Source of the DNA: Ianthella basta
Lineage: Eukaryota; Porifera; Demospongiae; Verongiida; Ianthellidae
DNA: 64,000 bases
Reading direction: 5' to 3'
Assembly (NCBI GenBank): GCA_964019415.1
Contig: OZ025881.1
Coordinates: 3,490,265-3,554,264 of the forward strand
Of the stretch, positions 26,601 through 38,600 are shown piece after piece. The notes under the pieces are model-generated. The model made no database searches and was not told where the DNA came from. It saw only the letters and a program-made list of their open reading frames with translations. The translations under genes were made by a program, and so were the position numbers. The stretch's first letter is position 1, and every line of letters starts with the position of its first letter.

Positions 26601-29600
26601 AATATCACAAACCTTCAATGACAAGTGCAACAACAGAAAAACCACTTCCTGCTTCATTGGTGGCTATCATTGTAAAAGTGCCTTCAAAATTATTGTTCAG
26701 ATCTGAAAGAGTAAGGTTCAATCGATCGCCACTGAAAACCCCAGTTAGGTTGAAGAAGTTGGTTGTCATTAAGTCAGTTGGTATATTAAAGGCATTTCCT
26801 TTCATGTCTGTAAATGTCCAGAGAATGTTCCCTCTTTGCACCTCTGGGGAGGAGTCCAAAATGACAAAGGCTACAGTGACGCTCAACAAATGAATTCCCA
26901 CAATCCTTTCTTGGACAGCTTTTACAGTGGGGGGAACTGAAGAAAGAGGACAAGAAACACAAGATGTAATTTCAGCTCCGCTCTGGGCAATGCAGTGCCA
27001 TTCGATAGTTGCTGTAAGTGTCATTGCATGGTCTATACACTACGTACATCTGGTGTTGAGTGGTGCATGTGTCTCCTGCAGTACCTTGTACAGTGAGTGG
27101 TACACTGCTGTTGGGGGATGGTCCTACACCATTGCTGGCACTGCAAGTGTAGACTCCTTCATGGAATGCCCTCACTGCTGAGTCAATGGTCAGTACAGAT
27201 GACACAGTGAAGTTGGCCCCAAGAGTGTCCTCTGTAGTGAAGTTGGCTGAGGGTCCTGTCCAGGAGATGGTTGGCACTGGGTTGCCCTGTGCAGTGCAGC
27301 TGAATGTAGCTGGGCTTGACTGGTTCACAGTCAGGTCCAGTGGAGGATTCCGAATGAAGGGTTGGGCTGATGTGAAAGAGGATGGAGAGTGAGAACAGTG
27401 GTGAATACAGCTGAGGATGTACAAGGAAAGAGGCATGGATGTTGGAGGAGTGGAAACAGATGAAGGATAAATTATAAGTGAGATTGATAACTGACCAAAA
27501 AGTGTGAGTGAGCTGGGTGGATGGGAGTAACAGAAAAGGGAATGTAGGTTTATAATAACTCACAAAAGACGACCACTTCTGCTTTTCTGCTGGTTGTGTC
27601 TACTGCATTCTCAACCACACATGTGTAGTTCCCTATTCCCTCCAAGAATGGACTGAACACAGTCAGAGTGCTCTCCCGTACACGTTCACCCACTTCACTG
27701 CTTATGACTGACACCTGACCTCCCATCATCAGCTCAACACCATCCTTGTACCAGGTGATGTTTGGTCGAGGGCTGGCAGTGGCAATGCAGGACAGTACCA
27801 GGTTGTTAGGGAAGGTGACATTTGTTGGATCCAACTCCTGTATCAAGATGGGGGCAACTGCAGAAAGAGAGGCCAGGCAAGTGGGAAGGATGGAGAAGTA
27901 TCGGGGATACAGTAGATCAGATCTATGCCTTTTCTTCTAGAGTACCCCACACAACAGTCGATGATGGCACTTACCTTGAACAAACAAAGAGAAGTTCCTT
28001 CTGTCTTCAGCCTCTTCTGTATTGTTACCTCCCCCCACAGTGTTGACAGCCACACACTGGTACATGTCTCCAGGTATGTTCCTTGTGTCACTATCCATCG
28101 CATTGGTAAATGTAAGCATCCTTGTGGTCCGGTACACTGGTCCCATGTAGTCCACCTGGGTGATCACCTCAGGGAGAAGGACCACACGGCTGTCAGAGGA
28201 GGGGCTGAGCTCTGCCCCATCCCTTCTCCAGGAGAGGCTTGGAGCAGGGACACCAAATACACTGCAGGAGAAGGTCACATTCTGACCTTCATTCACCAGA
28301 TACAATTCTTGAAACGTGGAGACGTCAATCTCAGCACGCACTGGCAGAATAGTATAGAAGATATGGTGAAAGAGTAAGATATGGTGAAAGAATAAGTGGT
28401 GGCAGTTACTACTGAAGATTAGTTTAGATACTGTAGCTTATATAGCATGTCGCCAACATACTGCAATAATAGAGTACCCTTATAGGATGTTTCACAAAGG
28501 GACTTTATATTTTACTAATATGCGTATGGGTATACTGTACCTTAGTACCAAGAGTAGATACTCTTGTTAGTACGTAGTACATATGCATACTGCATACAGT
28601 AGGTGCACACTACCTTTACTTTAAGATATTTATGGACCATTGATGGAGTAGTGTCCATTAACACAGGATTACACACTCACAGTGCACTATCAGGCTAGTC
28701 CTGTCAGTGGCACTCCCCAAGAGGTTGGAGGATGCACACTCGTACACTCCAGCGTCACTGGGATGAGTCACATTCAGACGCAGGATACCAGAGACAAGTC
28801 CAAGTCCCAGTGTAGTGTTCTCTAGTGGTAACACATTTGTATCAATGGTAACATTCTCATTAGCAGTGACAGGCTCCCCATTGAGAAACCAGGTGATGGC
28901 GGGACGAGGGTAGCCGGCTGTGAAACAGATGATTTGAACTGGATCAGGAGAGACTATCACCTGGCCCTGTGAAATGTTGTTCACAGTAGGAGCAACTAAA
29001 TGGAGGGAGAAAGAAAGGAATATAGTCAGGAGTGCTACTGTACACACAACTTCATTGACCATCATTGCTACTCCACTGATAGGTTCTCACATTGTACAAT
29101 CAGTTCTGCTGTGTCCATCACAGTGTCGAGGCTGTTCATGGCCACACAAGTGTAGACCCCAGTGGCATCCGTAGTTGTGCTGTACACTGTCAGTGTGCTG
29201 GTCACCTCTATGTTCTGACTACCCAGCACTCTTGAAGTGGATGAAATGTTGAATTTTATGCCATCAGAGCTAATCATCATGTTGCCTCCTCCTCTTCCAC
29301 CAGACATGCTGGGAGCCACAAACCTTGTGATGTTGGATTCAGGTATGCCAGTGGACACACATGTGAAGACAGCAGGATTGGTTTCATTCACTACACTGGG
29401 ATCTGCAGTGATGTCTACTTCTGGGCGCACTGTGTAGGGGGGGGGGGGGGGGGGAGGGGGGGTTGCAGTCCATTACTATAGAACTACGTATAGTTAGGCA
29501 TATGTAAGTAAGCAAGATGATCAATAGGTATATGGTGTGTTCACAGCATTAGAATAATAGTGATTGTGCACATTTGACTGAAAATGTACGGATGACATGT

Positions 29601-32600
29601 TTGGTGTCAGTGCATTCCAATTATAAGTGCATAAAAATGCTTCCTCCAAAAACAAGGGCAGATGTAGGGATGGTGCAGTGTGTCTCTGAAGGGCATGGCA
29701 AACCACCTGGCGGAAAAACCGTAGAAACAAGGAGGGCCGGTCCATGCAAAGAGGGGGAACAGTCCACGTAAAACCTATGCAGGTCATTAACATTCACTGA
29801 CTTTGAATACATTTGCACCATCCCTACATCAGGCAACATTGCGGTCTTGCTACCATCCCCTATTTCTCCACCTGTTATTGTACACTCACAATTGCATAAC
29901 AATATGCAGGTGGAGAAATAGGGGATGGTAACAAGACTGCAAGCGCAGCAAAATGTTGCCAGATGTTGGAATGACGATTGTGAAGAAGAGCCAAAGTGAC
30001 AGCAGGCTCTACCGCCAAACAAACGCGAAATGGCGGCCGGAAGCAACCGCGCAGTGAAAATGGCTGCCAAATGGCACGGCCACGGATAACCTCCAAAACG
30101 GTGCGCGGGTGAATGTCTGGCGTAGCATCTCCTGTATGCGCCCTGGAACAGTCATCTCACCGCGTTGTGAAACTATTGAATCGCAACTGAATGAGGATTA
30201 GGCAATCAAGAGTGTCGAACGTGTAGTTACGCTAGCGTAAAATGGCGTCTTTCTCCCAGGAACGCCTCCTCGACATCTAGTAACCTCCATATGTGGACTT
30301 GCTCGCGGAGTAATCAAACCTACAAAAGGCACTTACCCGTTGGAAGTACTGTAGAATTGTGGATAAATTAGTCCCTTACTCCTTATCGTTCGTGAGTTAC
30401 AGCTGACGGAGAAGAAGAATACAAAGAATACGAAGAAGAAGGAGACGAAACATGGCAAAAGATGTTGACGCTTTCTACAAAGCGGCACACGCGCGCGTGG
30501 AAGTAAGGTTAGCTCTGCATACTGTACAGCCTCCCTTCTTTGGAGGCGGTTTCTTGTGTCGGTTCTCACTACTGTTCAGGCGTAGCGTGACTTCCCGTTT
30601 GTATTACAGCATACAAGCAACTACCACCATCCCTACATAGACAGCACGGTAGGGCTGTCTGATAAGCATTAATGAGTTCAAGAATAGGTGTGATTATGTG
30701 AGAAAGAACTAACACCAAATTATGTTGCGTGAGTTTTAATGGTAAAGTATTTTAATCAGCATAGTAGTCCTCAGCATGACTAACGATGTTGCAATGAGCT
30801 TGAGGATGTGAACTAGTACTATGCTCATGTTCTTATATATTTCTAGTGCACTGGTAATATACAGTGCATGAACTAGAGAGAGCTGGAGTTGCCTTAACCA
30901 CCTTCAGTAGCTACGTACAGCATTCATTTTCACTCTGAAATAAACATAAACAGCATAACTGCTTGTCTTGCAACCCACACACAGTACACAATTACAGACT
31001 GCCCCATTCTCAATTCAGCAATGCAAACTGCTAACTATCACCATGCTACAAACTTGCAACTACGTATACCAGACATGAAAATGTGAGATGTAAACAGTTC
31101 CTTACACAAGTAGAACTGTAGTAGTGTCGACTCACCTAATACTTGTAGCTCAGTGGTCATGTTAGCCGACCCTTCAATGTTCACTGCTGAACAGCTGTAA
31201 GTGCCAATGTCCTCTGCAGTGGTGTTGAGGAGGGTCAGAGTGCTCTCCTGTGTCCTGTTGTTCACCTGGACTGTGGTGATGGTCACTCTGGGAGGTGCTG
31301 CCAGGACGTCAGTCCCATTGTGGTGCCAGGTGATGTTGGAGGAAGGGTAGCTGTCCACAGTGCAGTTGAAGGAGACAGGGTCTGGAGAGGTCACCTCTTG
31401 GTTGGTTGAAATGGCAGTCACATTGGGGGAGACTAAATAAGTGCATGGAGGTTGAGATGGAATGCAGAGAAGAAAGAAGCCAAATATAACAGCAAGTGTA
31501 TGCTATATTACCCGAAAGCCTCTCTACAATACAATACAATGTCAAACGTACATACATACATACACACATACACACGTGTACATACAGGTTCATATGCCAC
31601 TTAAAGGTACACTTAACTTACACAGCACTATGAGTTGTGTGCTGTCAGAAGAGTTGGCACCAACTCCATTGGATGCAGTACAGGTGATGGTGGCAAAGGC
31701 ACTCTCCCTTGTCACTCTAGTGGCATTAAGGGTGCTAGTGACACTGAAAGTTGCCTCATTCATGGAACTAGTTATGACAAGTGCGGCACCATCAGAAATC
31801 AGAGGCACTCCATTTATGAACCAGGAGATGGTTGGGGCAGGGACACCAGTGGCTGTGCACATCAGTGCACCAGAGGCACCTTCTGAAATGTTTGCTGCAG
31901 GCTTCTGAGAGTCCAAAATGGCCGCCTCAGGAGGAACTATAATGAAAATGCACGAAGACAATTGCAAGAAAGGCAGGAGTTGTTAATGGGTCCAATCTAA
32001 GTAGAGTTGGAGCAGTGGGGTTACTCACCTAACACTTGTAGCTCAGTGGTCATGTTGGTCGACCCTTCAATGTTCACTGCTGAACAGCTGTAAGTGCCAA
32101 TGTCCTCTGCAGTGGTGTTGAGGAGGGTCAGAGTGCTCTCCTGTGTCCTGTTGTCCACCTGGACTGTGGTGATGGACACTCTGGGAGGTGCTGCCAGGAT
32201 GTCAGTCCCATTGTGATGCCAGGTGATGTTGGAGGAAGGGTAGCTGTCCACAGTGCAGTTGAAGGAGACAGGGTCTGGAGAGGTCACCTCTTGGTTGGTT
32301 GAAATGGCAGTCACATTGGGGGAGACTAAATGAGTGCATGGAGGTTGAGATGGAATGCAGAGAAGAAAGAATATAATAGCAAGTGTATGCTGTATTACCC
32401 GAAAGCCTCTCTACAATACATACAGTACATACAATGTCAAACGTACATACATACATACAGTATTTGCCTGTATAGAGGCTAAGCTCGAATAGTGGCCGGG
32501 GCTCAGGAGGCCAGTTCATTAATAGAGGTGGGGTCCGAATAGTGGCCAGGTCCGAATAGTGGCCGGGTTCGCCCCAATCGACACGGAATGCCTCTCGATT

Positions 32601-35600
32601 GACGCTTTTGTGCTCCTTAGCAACTGCAAGTCGCTTTTCACACTTCACAGTTGCCAAGGATCATCAGAGTTGCAAGAGTGATGTGTAAGAGAATGTTGTA
32701 CAAACTCCTTCAAGTTGAAAGCCGTTGAGTGAGCAGAGAAGACAACCAAGGAAGCTGCTGCCACCTTATACACATCGTGGCCTCTAACAACGCTCGGACT
32801 AATACAGTACTTACATATACATGTGTACATACAGGTTCATATGCCACTTATGGGTACACTTAACTTACACAGCACTATGAGTTGTGTGCTGTCAGAAGAG
32901 TTGGCACCAACTCCATTGGATGCAGTACAGGTGATGGTGGCAAAGGCACTCTCCCTCGTCACTCTAGTGGCATTAAGGGTGCTAGTGACACTGAAAGTTG
33001 CCTCATTCATGGAACTAGTTATGACAAGTGCGGCACCATCAGAAATCAGAGGCACTCCATTTATGAACCAGGAGATGGTTGGGGCAGGGACACCAGTGGC
33101 TATGCACATCAGTGCACCAGAGTCTCCCTCTGAAATGTTTGCTGCAGGCTTCTGAGAGTCCAAAATGGCCACCTCAGGAGGAACTACAATGAAAATGCAC
33201 GAAGACAATTGCAAGAAAGGCAGGAGTTGTTAATGGGTCCAATCTAAGTAGAGTTGGAGCAGTGGGGTTACTCACCCAATACTTGTAGCTCAGTGGTCAT
33301 GTTGGTCGACCCTTCAATGTTCACTGCTGAACAGCTGTAAGTGCCAATGTCCTCTGCAGTGGTGTTGAGGAGGGTCAGAGTGCTCTCCTGTGTCCTGTTG
33401 TTCACCTGGACTGTGGTGATGGACTCTCTGGGAGGTGCTGCCAGGACCTCAGTCCCATTGTGGTGCCAGGTGATGTTGGAAGAAGGGTAGCTGTCCACAG
33501 TGCAGTTGAAGGAGACAGGGTCTGGAGAGGTCACCTCTTGGTTGGTTGAAATGGCAGTCACATTGGGGGAGACTAAATGAGTGCAGGGATGTTGAGATGG
33601 AATGCAGAGAAGAAAGAAGCCAATTAATATAACTGCAAGTGTATCCTGTATTACCTGAAAGCCTCTACCGCACATACAGTACATACAGTGTCAAACATAC
33701 ATACATACATATACACGTGTACATACAGGTTCATATGCTACTTAAAGGTACACTTAACTTACACAGCACTATGAGTTGTGTGCTGTCAGAAGAGTTGGCA
33801 CCAACTCCATTGGATGCAGTACAGGTGATGGTGGCAAAGGCACTCTCCCTCGTCACAGTTGTGGCATTAAGGGTGCTAGTGACACTGAAAGTTGCCTCAT
33901 CCATGGAACTAGTTATGACAAGTGCGGCACCATCAGAAATCAGAGGCACTCCATTTATGAACCAGGAGATGGTTGGGGCAGGGACACCAGTGGCTGTGCA
34001 CATCAGTGCACCAGAGGCACCTTCTGAAATGTTTGCTGCAGGCTTCTGAGAGTCCAAAATGGCCACCTCAGGAGGAACTACAATGAAAATGCACGAAGAC
34101 AATTGCAAGAAAGGCAGGAGTTGTTAATGGGTCCAATCTAAGTAGAGTTGGAGCAGTGGGGTTACTCACCTAACACTTGTAGCTCAGTGGTCATGTTGGC
34201 CGACCCTTCAATGTTCACTGTTGAACAGCTGTAAGTGCCAATGTCCTCTGCAGTGGTGTTGAGGAGGGTCAGAGTGCTCTCCTGTGTCCTGCTGTCCACC
34301 TGGACTGTGGTGATGGACACTCTGGGGGGTGCTGCCCGGACCTCAGTCCCATTGTGGTGCCAGGTGATGTTGGAGGAAGGGTAGCTATCCACAGTGCAGT
34401 TGAAGGAGACAGGGTCTAGAGAGGTCACCTCTTGGTTGGTTGAAATGGCAGTCACATTGGGGGAGACTAAATGAGTGCAGAGATGTTGAGATGGAATGCA
34501 GAGAAGAAAGAAGCCAAATATAACAGCAAGTGTATCCTGTATTACCTGAAAGCCTCTACAGTACATACAGTACATACAGTGTCAAACGTACATACATACA
34601 TACATATACATGTGTACATACAGGTTCATATGCCATTTATGGGTACACTTAACTTACACAGCACTATGAGTTGTGTGCTGTCAGAGGAGTTGGCACCAAC
34701 TCCATTGGATGCAGTACAGGTGATGGTGGCAAAGGCACTCTCCCTCGTCACAGTTGTGGCATTAAGGGTGCTAGTGACACTGAAAGTTGCCTCATCCATG
34801 GAACTAGTTATGACAAGTGCGGCACCATCAGAAATCAGAGGCACTCCATTTATGAACCAGGAGATGGTTGGGGCAGGGACACCAGTGGCTGTGCACATCA
34901 GCGCACCAGAGGCACCTTCTGAAATGATTGCTGCAGGCTTCTGAGAGTCCAAAATGGCCACCTCAGGAGGAACTACAATGAAAATGCACAAAGACAATTG
35001 CAAGAAAGGCAGGAGTTGTTAATGGGTCCAATCTAAGTAGAGTTGGAGCAGTGGAGTTACTCACCCAATACTTGTAGCTCAGTGGTCATGTTGGCTGACC
35101 CTTCAATGTTCACTGCTGAACAGCTGTAAGTGCCAATGTCCTCTGCAGTGGTGTTGAGGAGGGTCAGAGTGCTCTCCTGTGTCCTGTTGTCCACCTGGAC
35201 TGTGGTGATGGACACTCTGGGGGGTGCTGCCAGGACGTCAGTCCCATTGTGGTGCCAGGTGATGTTGGAGGAAGGGTAGCTGTCCACAGTGCAGTTGAAG
35301 GAGACAGGGTCTGGAGAGGTCACCTCTTGGTTGGTTGAAATGGCAGTCACATTGGGGGAGACTAAATGAGTGCACGGATGTTGAAATGGAATGCAGAGAA
35401 GAAAGAAGCCAAATATAACAGCAAGTGTATGCTGTATTACCCGAAAGCCTCTCTACAATACAATACAATGTCAAACGTACATACATACATACATACATAC
35501 ATATATACTTGTACATACAGGTTCATATGCCACTTATAGGTACACTTAACTTACATAGCACTATGAGTTGTGTGCTGTCAGAAGAGTTGGCACCAACTCC

Positions 35601-38600
35601 ATTGGATGCAGTACAGGTGATAGTGGCAAAGGCACTCTCCCTCGTCACACTTGTGGCATTAAGGGTGCTAGTGACACTGAAAGTTGCCTCGTCCATGGAA
35701 CTAGTTATGACAAGTGCGGCACCATCAGAAATCAGAGGCACTCCATTTATGAACCAGGAGATGGTTGGGGCAGGGACACCAGTGGCTGTGCACATCAGTG
35801 CACCAGAGGCACCTTCTGAAATGTTTGCTGCAGGCTTTTGAGAGTCCAAAATGGCCACCTCAGGAGGAACTACAATGAAAATGCACGAAGACAATTGCAA
35901 GAATGGCAGGAGTTGTAAATGGGAGGAGGATGGAGGAAGTGGAAGAGACAATGTGAAAAGTATGTGAAGTAAACTGGATGATAGTACATAAGAGCTGTAC
36001 CAGACCATCACTGGTGTTCACACTTACTCATTATGAAAACTTCAAACTCCACACTGCTACTTCCTGCAGCATTGCTAGCAGATACAGTGTAGGTCCCATT
36101 GTCCACAAGGGACTCAGTGAAGTAAACAGTCAATTTGGCTGATCCATTCCTCAACTGAGAAGTGTCACTTGTCAGCTGGTACTTCGAAGTGTTGCTGAGG
36201 GGGAAACCATTCCTCTCCCATTCCACTGTCACTGGCAGCAGGTTGTACTGGGAGATTGCCACTTGTAGTGAGAAGTTGCCAGTGACAATGACTGCCACAG
36301 TGGGGTCTCCGACCACTGTCACAACTGGAGGCACTGTGAGGATAGGGATGTATGTGTAATGATTTTCACCTCTAGCATATACCTGAATATATCCAAACTG
36401 TTACACATTGCTATATCCGTTTATATAAACTATTACCACACAGTGCAAGTGGCATTATGTGCACTGCAGTATATGTGCCAGTGCTACTAGGAAAAGACCA
36501 CCAGTGCAATTTGCAAGGGGTCAGGGGACCAGGCACCCACATCAATCAGTTTAAATTGGATGGGATGTAGCAACAACACAACTGTGAATCTTGTCAGTGC
36601 TCATGTGCAAGTTGCATATTGCAAAATTAATGTAACTTTCCAAAGGACATACCATTAACAGTACTGATTCAGTGAACCTCTGTAACCTGTGCCAGAGGTC
36701 CTTATTCCACCACCAACCAGCACAATATATATACTCTGCTGGCACATGTGGTGTTCCTGCTGTACAGTAACTTGTGTTACTGTGTGGTAGAGGTTGTATG
36801 TGGTGGTGGTGGTGGTTGATAGTGGTGGTGGTGCATGATTAAGAACTGAATACAATGTTGGAGGCTGTATGTGGTGGTACTGGTTATATATCAATGATAT
36901 TTGTGCTGGGCCACATCTACCTCAGTGGCACTGCATAAGTGGCACATTCCTGCTAATAGAATGATAACGTGGTTTGTCCCCTGTGGTAGCCATTTTGAAG
37001 CTTATTTAGTAATTCTAATAATATCTTGGGAAGAAGGACCAATCCTGCCTGGGATAGATGGAAAATTAGGCCATGCCCACCAAGATTTATGACTAAGTGG
37101 GCACTGTTGGCTAAATAAATGCACACCTCACAAATCTTAAATTGGCCATTCTGAGACTAATTTTAAAACGTTCAGCTCTGCAGTCACCTAGAAACTCCAG
37201 ACAATCAGATAGCGGTAAAAGCACAGGAATTCATAGTGCTAGTAGTGATATTAATACACAGGACAATACACTTTAGATGATCAATCTGATGTACAAACAC
37301 CTACTAAGACATCAGTCAATAAGGACTTATTACATGCACATGCACATACTTGCTGGCAAAGGAGTTGCAGCAGCTAGAAGGGATGTGCTTGGTGTGTCAG
37401 CTATAACAGCACCCTGTGAAGAGGAGACACCACTGAGCAGTACGCTATCAAAGAAGGCTGAATCCATCACAGAAGATTGAGATAAAGTAGGAGTGGCTTC
37501 AGCTGTCACAGGGACGCTTGGAGTGGGCTCAATAACAGATGGAGAGGAGAAGATAGGAGTACGCTCTGATGGCACAGAACCTATAGGAGGAGCAAACATC
37601 CATAGGACAGCAGGGGTCTTTTGTTTATAGAACATGCAGAGCATTACGCAGTAGTTAGCTCACATGAAGGCAGCAGATGCATGCAGTTCATGGTTTAATA
37701 ATGATAAAGTTTGTACTCTATAGCTCTGTTGCACAGACCCTTGCTAATACTTCAGTGTCTATGTTACATCTATATGGGAAACTGACAAATACTCACTCTC
37801 TATTGATGAATCCAGAGTAGTTGGAAGGGATGTGCCTTCTATATCAATTGCCTGTGAAGTGGAGACACCATTGAGCAGGACACTATCAAAGAAGCCTGAA
37901 TCCATCACAGAAGATTGAGATAAGGTAGGAGGGGCTTTAGCTGTCACAGGGGAGCTTGGAGTGGGCTCAATAATAGATGGAGAGGAGAAGATAGGAGTAC
38001 GCTCTGATGGCACAGAACCTATTGGAGGAGCAAACATCCATATGACAGCAGGGGTCATTTGTTTATAGAACATGCAGAGCATTCATGAATGTATGCAGTA
38101 GTTAGCTCAATGGAAGGCAGCATGTTCATGGTTAGCTATTGGTTGAAACGTTTTGCACTCTATAGCTCTGTTTGTTGTGTTGTATGGCTACTCTAGTGCA
38201 TAAACACTTGCTAATAATTATATGGTATAAACATGTCCTTAAAAAACTGACATATGATTATTCTCACTCTATATTGTAACATCCGGAATAGTTTAATAAT
38301 GATAAAGTTTGTACTCCATAGCTCTGTTGCACAGACCCTTGCTAATACTTCAGTGTCAATTAAGGGAACTGACAAATACTCACTCTCTATTGGTGAATCC
38401 AGAGTAGTTGGAAGGGATGTGCCTTCTATGTCAATTGCCTGTGAAGTGGAGACACCACTGAGCAGGACACTATCAAAGAAGGCTGAATCCATCACAGAAG
38501 ATTGAGATAAAGTAGGAGTGGCTTCAGCTGTCACAGGGGAGCTTGGAGTGGGCTCAATAACAGATGGAGAGGAGAAGATAGGAGTACGTTCTGATGGCAC

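Larger units (their letters stand above)
29430..31135. other. Long intron with foldback element and promoter-like DNA
   Basis: The largest break in the domain series. It begins beside a poly-G tract (29433-29462), holds an inverted-repeat element (29659-29965), then CpG-containing DNA with two divergent ATG-initiated frames: minus from 30070 (MAAIFTARLLPAAIS...) and plus from 30452. 30.65-31.13 kb has no recognisable exon. Either this is a true intron carrying a captured promoter fragment, or two genes meet here. Confidence 0.55.

Noticed and set aside
31462..35841. Plus-strand frames repeating MSCVLSEELAPTPLDAVQVM and similar
   Set aside because: They are antisense shadows of the Ig-A exons, repeated only because those exons are repeated; the minus frames have Ig motifs and splice sites.
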